The position numbers and the translations under genes were made by a program. From a virus, in IMG/VR virus record IMGVR_UViG_3300027973_000253, positions 1 to 21,402 of that record: DNA of 21,402 nt; one strand, 5' to 3'. Positions 1 to 8,325 of the stretch are shown here, in pieces. Positions within the stretch are counted from its first letter, which is position 1; each line of letters starts with the position of its first letter. The notes beneath the pieces are model-generated. The model searched no databases and was not told the DNA's origin. It saw only the letters and a program-made list of their open reading frames with translations.

Positions 1-1
1 T

Positions 2-1234
2 CCTTGGCAACAAGAGGTATTCAAAGATACGACTAGGTTTAAAGTAGTTGCTGCTGGGCGTAGGTGCGGTAAATCACGTATGGCTGCGGTTACCCTATTG
101 ATAGAGGGTTTAAAGTGTCCACAAGGCTCTGCTGTGCTTTATGTGAGTCCTACTATGGGACAGTCAAGACAGATCATCTGGGACTTACTGTTAGACCTTG
201 GTAGAGACATCATTACGAACTCTCACGTAAATAATCTAGACATTACCCTGATAAACGGGGCTAGGATATACGTTAGGGGTGCGGATAGACCTGATACGCT
301 TCGTGGAGTGTCCTTAACTTACGCTGTACTAGACGAGGTGGCAGACATTAAACCAGAGGCTTGGGAACAAGTTATACGGGCTTCTTTGTCAGACAAGAAG
401 GGTAGAGCCTTGTTTATCGGAACTCCAAAAGGAAGAAACTGGTTTCACGATACCTTTAAGCTCGGAGAGAGTGGAGATGATCCTGATTGGAAGAGTTGGC
501 ACTTCACCACTGCTGATAACCCTTTGATTGACCCATCTGAGATAGAAAGTGCTAAGAAGACCCTGAGTACCTTTGCTTTTAAACAAGAGTTTATGGCTAG
601 TTTCTCAAATGCGGGGTCAGACGTTTTTAAGGAAGAATGGATTAAGTTTGGTGAAAGACCTAATAAGGGGTCTTACTATATCTCTGTTGACCTAGCAGGG
701 TTTGAGGAAGTAGCGAAGCAAGCTGGTAACGCTAAGAAAAGGCTAGATGAGTCCGCAATCTGCGTAGTGTATGTCACAGAGGATGGTAAGTGGTTTGTTG
801 AGAAGATTATCCACGGAAGATGGGATATTAGAACGACTGCTGTGAACATCTTGATGGCTATTCGAGACTATAAACCTTTGAGTATTGGGATTGAGAGGGG
901 AGCACTGAAGAACGCTGTTTTGCCCTATTTGAGCGACTTAATGCGAAAAAGTAACATCTATGCCCATATTATTGATTTAACGCATGGAAACAGGAAAAAA
1001 GCAGATAGAATTATCTGGGCATTGCAAGGAAGGTTTGAACATGGCAGAATCACGCTTAATTCGGAAGAGAATTGGGATGATTTTGTTGACCAACTTCTAA
1101 TGTTTCCCGCACAGGGAGTTCACGATGACTTACCTGATGCGCTTAGTTATATAGATCAGTTGGCTGTAACTTCATACTTTCAAGAAGATGAAGAAGATGA
1201 ATGGCAACCGATAGACATCATATCAGGGGTTTGA
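2..1234 (+). CDS. Terminase large subunit (5'-truncated by window edge)
   Basis: ATPase-nuclease motor that pumps phage DNA through the portal into the prohead and cuts it. The frame is open to base 2, and the codons at 56-76 read GRRCGKS, a Walker A (P-loop) motif. The ATG at 80 is therefore internal and the true start lies before the window. A Walker B motif (VLDE) is encoded at 326-337 in YAVLDEVADI, and a likely coupling motif follows in FIGTPKGRNWFHD. The C-terminal RNase H-like nuclease is marked by the aspartate in ISVDLAG (codon 689-691), the acidic residue in IGIERGA, and HDDLPDALSY (1121 onward), which supplies the last metal-binding acids. Visible length is 410 residues, so only a short N-terminus is missing. 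The stop is 2 bp before the preferred portal start, the usual terminase-portal order. The terminase family is secure; the packaging type (pac, cos or direct repeats) cannot be read. Confidence 0.95.
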   Translation, partial: PWQQEVFKDTTRFKVVAAGRRCGKSRMAAVTLLIEGLKCPQGSAVLYVSPTMGQSRQIIWDLLLDLGRDIITNSHVNNLDITLINGARIYVRGADRPDTLRGVSLTYAVLDEVADIKPEAWEQVIRASLSDKKGRALFIGTPKGRNWFHDTFKLGESGDDPDWKSWHFTTADNPLIDPSEIESAKKTLSTFAFKQEFMASFSNAGSDVFKEEWIKFGERPNKGSYYISVDLAGFEEVAKQAGNAKKRLDESAICVVYVTEDGKWFVEKIIHGRWDIRTTAVNILMAIRDYKPLSIGIERGALKNAVLPYLSDLMRKSNIYAHIIDLTHGNRKKADRIIWALQGRFEHGRITLNSEENWDDFVDQLLMFPAQGVHDDLPDALSYIDQLAVTSYFQEDEEDEWQPIDIISGV

Positions 1235-1236
1235 GC

Positions 1237-3270
1237 ATGGAATTTCAAGAGCCAACAGATTCAGATAAAGAGTTAGTTGATTTCGTTGTTAACCATTGTG
1301 ATCGTTGGCGAGATTACCGCAATTCCAACTTCTTGTCTGATTGGCTTGAATACGAGCGCATCTTTACTGGTGAGTGGGACATACAAGACAAGACCCGTGA
1401 GTCCGAGAGAAGCCGAATTGTCACCCCCGCTACCCAACAAGCCGTAGAAACCCGTCACGCTGAGATCATTGAGGCTATCTTTGGTCAGGGTGAGTTCTTT
1501 GATATTCAAGACGATATTCGTGATGTCAACAACAATCCATTAGATGTAGCCGCTATCAAGGCTCAACTGATGGAAGACTTCAAGATTGACAAGATTCGCA
1601 AGTCCATTGACCAGATTGAACTGATGGCAGAAATCTATGGTACTGGCATTGGTGAAGTTATTGTCAAAACAGAGAAGATTTACGTCCCTGCGACACAACC
1701 AATACCTGGTCAAGTTGGTCAAGCAGCCATTGGTGTGATTGAAAAAGACCGCATTGCAGTCAAGATTGTTCCTGTTAACCCTAAGAACTTCTTATTCGAC
1801 CCTAATGGGACTTCTATTGATGACTGTATGGGTGTGGCTATTGAGAAGTATGTCTCTATCCACAAGATCGTTAAAGGTCAGGAAGATGGTATCTATCGTA
1901 AGGTAGCTATCGGTACTGACTCAGAAGACACAGACTTAGAGCCTACTCAAGAAGTTACTCAGTACGAAGATGATAAAGTTAAACTTTTGACTTACTACGG
2001 CTTAGTCCCTAGAGAGTACATTGAACAACTAGAAAACGAAGAAGAGATTGAGGATTTATTTCCTGAAGACTCTATTCAAGATGACTATTCTGACTTGGTA
2101 GAGGCTATTGTCGTTATCGCTAACGATGGTGTTCTTTTAAAAGCAGAGAAGAACCCATACATGATGAAAGATAGGCCAATTCTGGCTTATCAAGACGATA
2201 CAGTTCCTAACAGACTCTTAGGTAGGGGTACTGTAGAGAAGGCTTACAACTCTCAAAAGGCTATTGACGCACAGATTCGTTCACATTTGGACTCTCTGGC
2301 GTTGACTACAAGCCCCATGATTGCAATGGATGCTACGAGACTGCCTCGTGGTGCTAAGTTTGAAGTTAAGCCAGGCAAGGCAATCCTGACAAACGGCAAC
2401 CCCGCAGAGATTTTGTTCCCATTCAAGTTCGGAAATACTGATTCTGGGAACATAACAACTGCCAAAGAGTTCGAAAGAATGCTTTTACAGGCTACTGGTA
2501 CGCTTGATTCACAGGGAATGGTCTCTGCTGTGTCTAGAGACTCCAATCAAGGCGGTATATCAATGGCTGTGGCTTCTATTATCAAGAAGTACAAGCGTAC
2601 ATTGGTGAACTTTCAAGAGGATTTCTTGATTCCGTTCATCAACAAGGCTGCCTTTAGATATATGCAGTTCGACCCTGAGCGGTATCCTACTGTTGACATG
2701 AAGTTTATCCCGACTGCTGCCCTTGGTATCATCGCTCGTGAGCATGAGCAACAACAGTTCATTTCCTTACTTCAGACTCTTGGCCCTAATACACCTGTTT
2801 TGCCTGTTATTCTTAAAGGAATCATGGCTAACTCATCTTTGTCTAACAGATATGAGTTGATTCAGATGTTGGATGAGATGTCTAAGCCTGATCCACAAGC
2901 TCAGCAGATGCAACAAGCACAGGCTCAGTTGGCTATGCAGTCTGCTCAAGCTCAGATTGCAGTACAGACTACCCAAGCAGAGCAAAATCGTGCTGAAGCG
3001 CAAAAATTGATGACTGAAGCGCAATTGATGCCTATGGAATTACAAGCTAAGAGCATGGCAGCTAACACCAAGAACCTTCCAAATGATGCTGATTTAGCGT
3101 CTAAAGAGTTTGATAAGAGGGTTAAGATTGCTGATCTGATGCTTAAAGAAGCTGATATTAAGAACAAGTCTAAGATCGTTGAATTGCAGATGGCTGATAA
3201 GTTAAATGCTCAGAATAAAGTAAAACAAGACTTCTTGTCTAAACTTACAGATGGTTTAAAGAATGGCTAA
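1237..3270 (+). CDS. Portal protein (head-tail connector)
   Basis: Dodecameric ring at the capsid vertex through which DNA is packaged and ejected. The start at 1237 is preferred over the in-frame ATG at 1201 because an AGGGG ribosome site (1225-1229) precedes it by 7 nt and the earlier start would overlap the terminase by 34 nt. The product is 677 aa, in the size range of podoviral portals (P22 gp1 is about 725 aa, T7 gp8 about 535). Typical features are an N-terminal helical part with ERSRIVTPATQQAVETRHAE, a central stretch around residues 313-345 with RPILAYQDD and GRGTVEKAYNSQKAID (clip/wing region), and the DSQGMVS...GGIS segment. Residues about 552-610 are extremely Gln/Ala-rich and predicted helical, consistent with a C-terminal barrel or crown as in P22. 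It overlaps the next gene by 8 nt. The family assignment rests on position and motif resemblance. Confidence 0.88.
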   Translation: MEFQEPTDSDKELVDFVVNHCDRWRDYRNSNFLSDWLEYERIFTGEWDIQDKTRESERSRIVTPATQQAVETRHAEIIEAIFGQGEFFDIQDDIRDVNNNPLDVAAIKAQLMEDFKIDKIRKSIDQIELMAEIYGTGIGEVIVKTEKIYVPATQPIPGQVGQAAIGVIEKDRIAVKIVPVNPKNFLFDPNGTSIDDCMGVAIEKYVSIHKIVKGQEDGIYRKVAIGTDSEDTDLEPTQEVTQYEDDKVKLLTYYGLVPREYIEQLENEEEIEDLFPEDSIQDDYSDLVEAIVVIANDGVLLKAEKNPYMMKDRPILAYQDDTVPNRLLGRGTVEKAYNSQKAIDAQIRSHLDSLALTTSPMIAMDATRLPRGAKFEVKPGKAILTNGNPAEILFPFKFGNTDSGNITTAKEFERMLLQATGTLDSQGMVSAVSRDSNQGGISMAVASIIKKYKRTLVNFQEDFLIPFINKAAFRYMQFDPERYPTVDMKFIPTAALGIIAREHEQQQFISLLQTLGPNTPVLPVILKGIMANSSLSNRYELIQMLDEMSKPDPQAQQMQQAQAQLAMQSAQAQIAVQTTQAEQNRAEAQKLMTEAQLMPMELQAKSMAANTKNLPNDADLASKEFDKRVKIADLMLKEADIKNKSKIVELQMADKLNAQNKVKQDFLSKLTDGLKNG

Positions 3271-6049
3271 TATCAAAGAGCTAATCCAGAGTATTGAGTC
3301 GGGAGATTCGTCTTTTGATGACAAGTTAGCCGCCATCAATCAGATGGAGGAGACGCTTGTTGCTATGCGAGAGCAAGAACAAGAAGCTATTGATGACAAT
3401 GTAGAGTTGATTATCGAAGCTCTCAAAACTATTGAAGCCAAAGTAGAAGCCAAACTAAGAATAATCCCCGAAAAGGGAGAGCAAGGCATCCAAGGTCAAA
3501 AAGGTGAACAAGGCGACCGAGGATTAGATGGCACTCAAGGAAAAGATGGAAAGCCTGGTTTAGATGGTAAAGATGGTCTAGATGGAAAAGATGGAATTAG
3601 CGTCCAAGATGCCAAGATTGACTTTGATGGCAGTCTAGTCATTACACTTTCTGATGGCAGAGAAATCAATGTAGGCGAGGTTGTTCCTGTTGATGTTGCT
3701 CAGACAATCCATAAGATTCAGAGTGGATCAGGTGGTGACTCACAGACAACTTTAAACGCCATTGCTGCCCTACAAGCCACGATTGCTACTTATGGCACGA
3801 TGGCAACTCAGAACGCCAACAACGTAGCCATCACAGGCGGTGCAATCAACGGCACAACAGTTGGAGCAACAACCCCTGCGGCTGGTACGTTTACTACGCT
3901 TACTGCTCAGACAGAAGTGTTGAAGGGTACTGGGCAGAATTTAGCAGTTAGGTCACAACAAATTAACGTGTGGAGTGTTGTTGGAAGTCCAACATTAACT
4001 GGCAATTCCTCTACTGCTCCTGATGGAACAACAACTGCCACACAAATAGCATTTACTACATCTGGAAATGGTGTTTATATTTTCCCAACATTAGTAAATG
4101 GGGCTACTGCTACTTACAGTTTGTATGTAAAAAACGTCACTACTGCAACTTCTGTCAAAATTGGTTGCGATACTAACCCATCAACTGCAACTGTTGTTGT
4201 AGATGTAACAACAGGGACAATCACATCAACTGCCGCATCAATAACCTCATCATCCATTACTTCTGTTGGGAGTGGGTGGTACAGGGTTGTATTTAGTTTT
4301 GTTGCGACATCTTCGTCAATTTCTAGTTTTGTTATTTACAACAATTCAGGAACTTCACAAACTCTTTTGGCTTGGGGCGCACAGTCAGAAATATCAACAA
4401 CTGTTGGAACATACGTCCCAACAACCACAACAGCAATTTACGGAACTCCTACCCTATCCTTTTCAGGTGTTTCCACAATAGGATTACAGTCTGATGGTTC
4501 TCTGTATGTATCCCCTGCGGGTACTGGTGCATTACAAGCACAAGCCACTACATCATCTGCTGTGGGTGGTAATGCTCGTGGTGCTAATGCGGTGGATTGG
4601 CAGACATCGAGGGGTGCGGCATCAAATGTAGCATCAGGAACTCAATCTGTTATTGGCGGTGGTACAGGCAATACTGCTTCTGGTGGACAGTCTGTTGTTG
4701 TTGGTGGTTTTACAAGTACAGCATCGGTTACATCTGCGGCTATTGTTGGTGGCTCAACAAATACAGCATCAGGCACTTACAGTTTTGTTGGTTCTGGTTA
4801 TGGTCACACACTATCTGGAAACTATGGTGCTATTGTTGGTGGATACACAAACACATCTGCTGGTTACTATGGTTTTATAGGTGGTGGTTTTACCAACTCA
4901 GGAACTGCAAACTCTGCCGTTACAACTCAGTCAGGAACGATGAACGGCACAACTGCTGTAACCCTGAGTGGCAGTAACGCAAACATTAAAGTTGGACAAC
5001 TGATTACTGGAACATCAATTTCGTTTCCAGATACTTATGTAGCGGCTATTTCAGGAACAAGTCTTACATTAAGCAAGGCGGCTACAGGTTCATCCACATC
5101 AACCCTATCCTTTTACACCCCTCATGGAGTAGTAGTAGGCGGTGGTAACAATCAGGCAACTGGAAGTTACAGTTTCATCGGGGGCGGAGGCGATGCTGGT
5201 ACTGCGGCTAATCGTAATGTTGCTTCTGGTGATTGGAGTGTTGTTGTAGGTGGACGTAAAAATGTAGCAAGTGGTGCAGGTTCTATTGTTGCTGGAGGCG
5301 GCACTAGTGGAACAGATACTTTTGGAAATACTGCAAGTGGTGCTTTATCAACAATTAGCGGTGGTTGGAATAATACGGCTTCTGGTGAAGCATCATTTAT
5401 TGGTGGTGGTGGCTCTTATGGTGGCGGCCCCGGAGGTAATACTGCTAGTGCATTAGGCTCTTCTGTGTTAGGTGGTTATTCAAATTTAGCATCGGGCGCT
5501 CATGCTTCTGTTTTAGCAGGTGGAAACAATATTGCTTCAGGTGCTTATTCTGCGGCAATTGGTGGATACAACCAAACAACAAGAGGTATAACAGGAATAA
5601 CTGTATTTGGTTCAAGAAGTAGTTTGGGTTCTACTAATGGACAAGCACAAAATGCTATTTTTACCTTTTCAAGACAAACTACAGATGCCACTGCAAGTGT
5701 TTTAACTTGCGATAGTTCTACAACGCCATCCACAGTCAACCAGATTATCCTACCCAACAACTCTGCTTACTATTTCAAAGGCTCTGTCATTGCTAACGTA
5801 ACAGGTGCGGCTAATGGTGCGGCATGGGCTTTTGAAGGTGCAATCATGCGAGGTGCTAATGCTGGCTCTACTGTGCTAATTGGAACACCCGCTATCAATC
5901 GTGTGGCATCTACATCTGGTGCATCTGCATGGACTATTGCTTTAACTGCTGATACAAGTAATGGTGGCTTGGCGGTGACTGTGACTGGTGCGGCATCTAC
6001 AACAATACGATGGGTCAGTTCCATTTCCACAACAGAAGTGACGTTCTAA
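3263..6049 (+). CDS. Large modular adhesin / tail fibre: collagen-like stretch plus YadA-like head beta-roll
   Basis: A 928-aa modular protein, probably a trimeric receptor-binding fibre on the virion. Residues 1-68 are acidic and helical (coiled coil). Residues 72-113 are 14 uninterrupted Gly-X-Y triplets (collagen-like). Residues about 188-217 hold the fibre motif GGAINGTTVGATTPAAGTFT. Residues about 230-395 resemble a beta-sandwich carbohydrate-binding module, with GSGWYRVVFSF and WGAQSE...YVPTT. Residues about 420-775 are repeats of the type GGxxNTASGxxSxxxGG, like the YadA head left-handed beta-roll, interrupted at about 552-620 by a small beta module (VGQLITGTS...LTLSKAATG). Residues about 775-928 form a C-terminal domain shared with the next gene. 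It overlaps the portal gene by 8 nt; the ribosome site is weak, so translational coupling is likely. A fibre between portal and scaffold is atypical. Function is inferred from domains; no enzymatic motif is visible. Confidence 0.8.
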   Translation: MANIKELIQSIESGDSSFDDKLAAINQMEETLVAMREQEQEAIDDNVELIIEALKTIEAKVEAKLRIIPEKGEQGIQGQKGEQGDRGLDGTQGKDGKPGLDGKDGLDGKDGISVQDAKIDFDGSLVITLSDGREINVGEVVPVDVAQTIHKIQSGSGGDSQTTLNAIAALQATIATYGTMATQNANNVAITGGAINGTTVGATTPAAGTFTTLTAQTEVLKGTGQNLAVRSQQINVWSVVGSPTLTGNSSTAPDGTTTATQIAFTTSGNGVYIFPTLVNGATATYSLYVKNVTTATSVKIGCDTNPSTATVVVDVTTGTITSTAASITSSSITSVGSGWYRVVFSFVATSSSISSFVIYNNSGTSQTLLAWGAQSEISTTVGTYVPTTTTAIYGTPTLSFSGVSTIGLQSDGSLYVSPAGTGALQAQATTSSAVGGNARGANAVDWQTSRGAASNVASGTQSVIGGGTGNTASGGQSVVVGGFTSTASVTSAAIVGGSTNTASGTYSFVGSGYGHTLSGNYGAIVGGYTNTSAGYYGFIGGGFTNSGTANSAVTTQSGTMNGTTAVTLSGSNANIKVGQLITGTSISFPDTYVAAISGTSLTLSKAATGSSTSTLSFYTPHGVVVGGGNNQATGSYSFIGGGGDAGTAANRNVASGDWSVVVGGRKNVASGAGSIVAGGGTSGTDTFGNTASGALSTISGGWNNTASGEASFIGGGGSYGGGPGGNTASALGSSVLGGYSNLASGAHASVLAGGNNIASGAYSAAIGGYNQTTRGITGITVFGSRSSLGSTNGQAQNAIFTFSRQTTDATASVLTCDSSTTPSTVNQIILPNNSAYYFKGSVIANVTGAANGAAWAFEGAIMRGANAGSTVLIGTPAINRVASTSGASAWTIALTADTSNGGLAVTVTGAASTTIRWVSSISTTEVTF
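3476..3601 (+). repeat. Collagen-like Gly-X-Y coding repeat (14 triplets)
   Basis: Codons for residues 72-113 of the large adhesin spell Gly-X-Y 14 times without a break. X/Y positions are rich in Glu, Gln, Lys and Asp, with one Gly-Lys-Pro triplet. The last third repeats GLDGKDG. In phage fibres such stretches form collagen triple helices that act as stiff stalks in trimeric proteins. The coiled coil just upstream could nucleate the trimer. Confidence 0.9.
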
Positions 6050-6050
6050 T

Positions 6051-7553
6051 ATGACAATCAGACTAGACCAATATAACAACCAACTGTATGTTTCGGATAC
6101 AGTAACAGCCAATGCACCTTTGGTTCTTCAGCCTCAAGGTACTGGTGCGCTACAGGCTCAACTAACAGATTCCACAGCAACAGGTGGCAATGCCCGTGGT
6201 ACTAATGCGGTGGATTGGCAGACTACACGGGCTAGTGCTAGTCAAGTGGCTTCGGCTACGGCCTCTACTATCTCTGGTGGTTCTAGTAATAGAGCAAGCA
6301 CACAATTTGCTACTGTTAGTGGCGGTAACTTTAATACTTCTTCTGGTTATGGTTCAGTTACTGCGGGTGGAAATGCTAACACTTCATCTGGTACTTATTC
6401 TTTTGTAGGTGCTGGCGAATCAAACACATCAAGCAATTACCCAAGTGTTGTTGTTGGAGGTTCATCCAATACTGCTGGAGGATTTTGGAATTTTATTGGT
6501 GGCGGGTTTACCAACTCTGCAACATCTGGGTCTGCTGTCACCACCCAATCCGCAACAATGAACGGCACTACAGCCGTTACGCTTGCCGCATCCAACGCCA
6601 ACATTAAAGTCGGTCAGTACATCACAGGTACATCTATCGCTGGCGACACATATGTAGCCGCTATTTCAGGCACATCATTAACCCTGAGTAAAAACGCAAG
6701 CGGCTCATCAACTAGCACACTCAGTTTCTACACTCCACACGGAGTAGTAGTAGGTGGTGGAAACAATCAGGCTACTGGTTCATATTCCTTTATTGGCGGT
6801 GGTGGTGATGCGGGAACGTCTGGTAACAGGAATGTTGCTTCTGGTGATTGGTCTGTTGTTGGTGGTGGCAGAAGCAATACTGCTAGTGGTATTGGTTCTT
6901 TTGTAGGCGGTGGTGGTCTTTTTGCAGGTATTGCTTATCCAAATACGGCAAGCGGAAATGGCGCAGTTGTTGGAGGTGGCTTTTCTAATACTGGAAGTGG
7001 GCAAAGTTCTTTTATTGGAAGTGGCTATGCAAATACAGCAAATAGTTTGCACTCGGTAATAGTTGGTGGAAGTTTTGGAACTACTAGAAGCATTTGGGCA
7101 AACCAAGTTTTTTCTGCGTGTGTTAACCCAATTAGCGCTGCTTCTGGAGTATCACAAGCCGCCTTAATTGTCTTAGCCAGACAAACAACAGACGCTACTG
7201 CAACAGTTTTAACAAATGACTCAAATGCCGCATCCACAACAAACCAAGTAATTTTGCCCAACAACTCAGCCTATTTCTTTACAGGAGAAGTGGTTGCTGG
7301 TGTAACAGGCGGTGGCAACACAAAAGGATGGACTATTGAGGGTGTTATCAAGCGTGGTGCAAATGCCGCTTCTACTGCCCTAGTAGGCACACCGACAGTC
7401 ACATCAAGTTACGCAGACGCAGGGGCATCAACTTGGGTAATCGCACTTTCAGCAGATACTACCAATGGCGGGTTGGCAGTTACATTCACAGGGCAAGCGG
7501 GTACTACAATTAGGACTGTTTGCCAAATCCGCACAACCGAAATGACTTACTAA
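6051..7553 (+). CDS. Second YadA-like adhesin, shorter paralog of the preceding fibre
   Basis: A 500-aa protein that repeats the C-terminal half of its upstream neighbour without coiled coil, collagen stretch or lectin-like domain. After a short N-terminus (RLDQYNNQLYVSD), residues from 30 share the block GTGALQAQ...GGNARGTNAVDWQT with residues from 420 of the first gene. GGxxNTASGxxS-type beta-roll repeats follow to about residue 343, with the same inserted beta module at about 162-227. The C-terminal domain (343-500: ILPNNSAYFFTGEV, GANAASTALVGTP, TTIRTVCQIRTTEMTY) matches the end of the first protein. It starts 1 nt after the upstream stop, so the two are probably made together. It is probably a trimeric tip or side adhesin, possibly assembling with the long fibre or acting as an alternative receptor binder (inference). 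Confidence 0.78.
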   Translation: MTIRLDQYNNQLYVSDTVTANAPLVLQPQGTGALQAQLTDSTATGGNARGTNAVDWQTTRASASQVASATASTISGGSSNRASTQFATVSGGNFNTSSGYGSVTAGGNANTSSGTYSFVGAGESNTSSNYPSVVVGGSSNTAGGFWNFIGGGFTNSATSGSAVTTQSATMNGTTAVTLAASNANIKVGQYITGTSIAGDTYVAAISGTSLTLSKNASGSSTSTLSFYTPHGVVVGGGNNQATGSYSFIGGGGDAGTSGNRNVASGDWSVVGGGRSNTASGIGSFVGGGGLFAGIAYPNTASGNGAVVGGGFSNTGSGQSSFIGSGYANTANSLHSVIVGGSFGTTRSIWANQVFSACVNPISAASGVSQAALIVLARQTTDATATVLTNDSNAASTTNQVILPNNSAYFFTGEVVAGVTGGGNTKGWTIEGVIKRGANAASTALVGTPTVTSSYADAGASTWVIALSADTTNGGLAVTFTGQAGTTIRTVCQIRTTEMTY

Positions 7554-7564
7554 CAGGAGCAATC

Positions 7565-7834
7565 ATGGCTTTAAAAATTACAGCAACTAACTCAACTAAC
7601 GGACAGTCTGAAACTCAGGCTTACGCTAGGATTACCAATTTTTTTGGTACAAAAGACCAAATCCAAGTACAAGTGGAAATCCACGCAACAGAGGAAGCCC
7701 GTAAAGCAGGATGGCCTTCTATCCAACAACAGGCTCACTATATTGCAGTTGAGGATTTGCAAGGCGATTTAATCCCCGCTATATATGGTGTTCTGAAGAC
7801 TTTTACGCAATACGCTGGTTCTGAAGACGTATGA
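7565..7834 (+). CDS. Small conserved-looking phage protein of unknown function
   Basis: 89 aa, beginning MALKITATNSTNG. The ATG at 7565 is chosen over an in-frame upstream start at 7520 because AGGAG sits at 7555-7559 and the upstream choice would overlap the adhesin by 34 nt. The middle reads YARITNFFGTKDQIQVQVEI, alternating residues that suggest beta strands. It has no signal peptide, membrane segment or cysteine. It directly follows the adhesin pair and overlaps the next gene by 4 nt (ATGA), so it is co-translated with both neighbours. A fibre-associated structural or assembly role is possible from position alone; no function is recognised. Confidence 0.72.
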   Translation: MALKITATNSTNGQSETQAYARITNFFGTKDQIQVQVEIHATEEARKAGWPSIQQQAHYIAVEDLQGDLIPAIYGVLKTFTQYAGSEDV

Positions 7835-8058
7835 CGCCTGAACTGCAAAAGTATTACGAAGCTCGTTTTGAGATGATGTCTACCCAAGGGTGGAAAGATT
7901 TAGTAGAAGATATTGACAAAATAATAGTATCTTTGAATAATATCTCTGTAGTTTCTGATGAGAAAGACCTACAATTCAAAAAAGGTGAACTTTCTATCCT
8001 AACTTGGCTGAAAAATCTTAAAGAGATCAGCGAGAGGGCGTATGAAGAGATTTTATGA
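7831..8058 (+). CDS. Small acidic helical phage protein, unknown function
   Basis: 75 aa, mostly helical by composition, with KDLVEDIDKIIVSLNNIS and LTWLKNLKEISERAYEEIL forming two likely amphipathic helices. There are no cysteines, membrane segment or known motif. The start overlaps the upstream stop by 4 nt (ATGA) and the end overlaps the zinc-ribbon gene by 17 nt, marking it as a real member of the operon rather than a shadow. It resembles small conserved proteins often found beside an FmdB-like gene in uncultured podoviruses (recalled resemblance, not checked). No function is assigned. Confidence 0.7.
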   Translation: MTPELQKYYEARFEMMSTQGWKDLVEDIDKIIVSLNNISVVSDEKDLQFKKGELSILTWLKNLKEISERAYEEIL

Positions 8059-8269
8059 TTACGTCTGTGAAAACGGACACAAAACAGAAAAGTTTGTTGT
8101 TTATGAGGCAACGAACTTGAAGTGTGAGTGTGGGGCTTTGGCTACACGTTCACTCTCTGCGCCAGCTTTCAAACTTGAAGGATGGTCTGGTTCTTTTCCA
8201 ACGGCTCATGCCAAATTTGGAAAGAGTCATACCGACAAGTTGAAATCTGAGCAGAAACTCAACTCATAA
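8042..8269 (+). CDS. FmdB-like small zinc-ribbon protein
   Basis: 75 aa with an N-terminal FmdB-type zinc ribbon: RFYDYVCENGH, a spacer, then LKCECGALATRSL. FmdB family proteins normally carry two CxxC knuckles. Here the candidate ligands are C9, H13, C28 and C30, so the first knuckle is CxxxH and the second CxC: a modified or weakened metal site. The tail reads SAPAFKLEGWSGSF, a pattern seen after such ribbons in phage proteins. AGAGGG (8033-8038) gives a good ribosome site inside the upstream gene, and the genes overlap by 17 nt. The role in a structural operon is unknown; nucleic-acid binding or virion assembly are both possible. The fold call is fairly safe, the function is not. Confidence 0.75.
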   Translation: MKRFYDYVCENGHKTEKFVVYEATNLKCECGALATRSLSAPAFKLEGWSGSFPTAHAKFGKSHTDKLKSEQKLNS

Positions 8270-8325
8270 GCAATTATGCCGAGTTGAATCTCCTACAACC
8301 GATAACGGCAGGAAAAAGGAAACGT

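Noticed and set aside
80-1234. ATG at 80 as the terminase start
   Set aside because: The frame is open upstream and codons 56-76 encode the Walker A motif GRRCGKS, so the start lies outside the window.
1201-1236. ATG at 1201 as the portal start
   Set aside because: It overlaps the terminase by 34 nt and has no ribosome site, while the ATG at 1237 has AGGGG at good spacing.
2253-2546. Minus-strand ORFs of 60-110 codons (here and at 5770-6030, 6780-7106, 9220-9483, 12742-13080, 19357-19614)
   Set aside because: All lie fully inside strongly supported + strand genes, lack ribosome sites and have composition expected of antisense shadows.
4597-4977. Long Trp/Cys-rich ORF in another + frame inside the adhesin
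   Set aside because: It is a frame shadow of GGT/GGC-rich repeat codons, with odd composition and no ribosome site.
4620-5580. Short recurring DNA words as a possible repeat array
   Set aside because: They follow the protein-level GGxxNTASG beta-roll period and vary at third codon positions, so they are coding repeats.
8284-8325. TTG at 8284 as the scaffold start
   Set aside because: The ATG at 8326 has an AGGA site at 5 nt spacing and the TTG has none.
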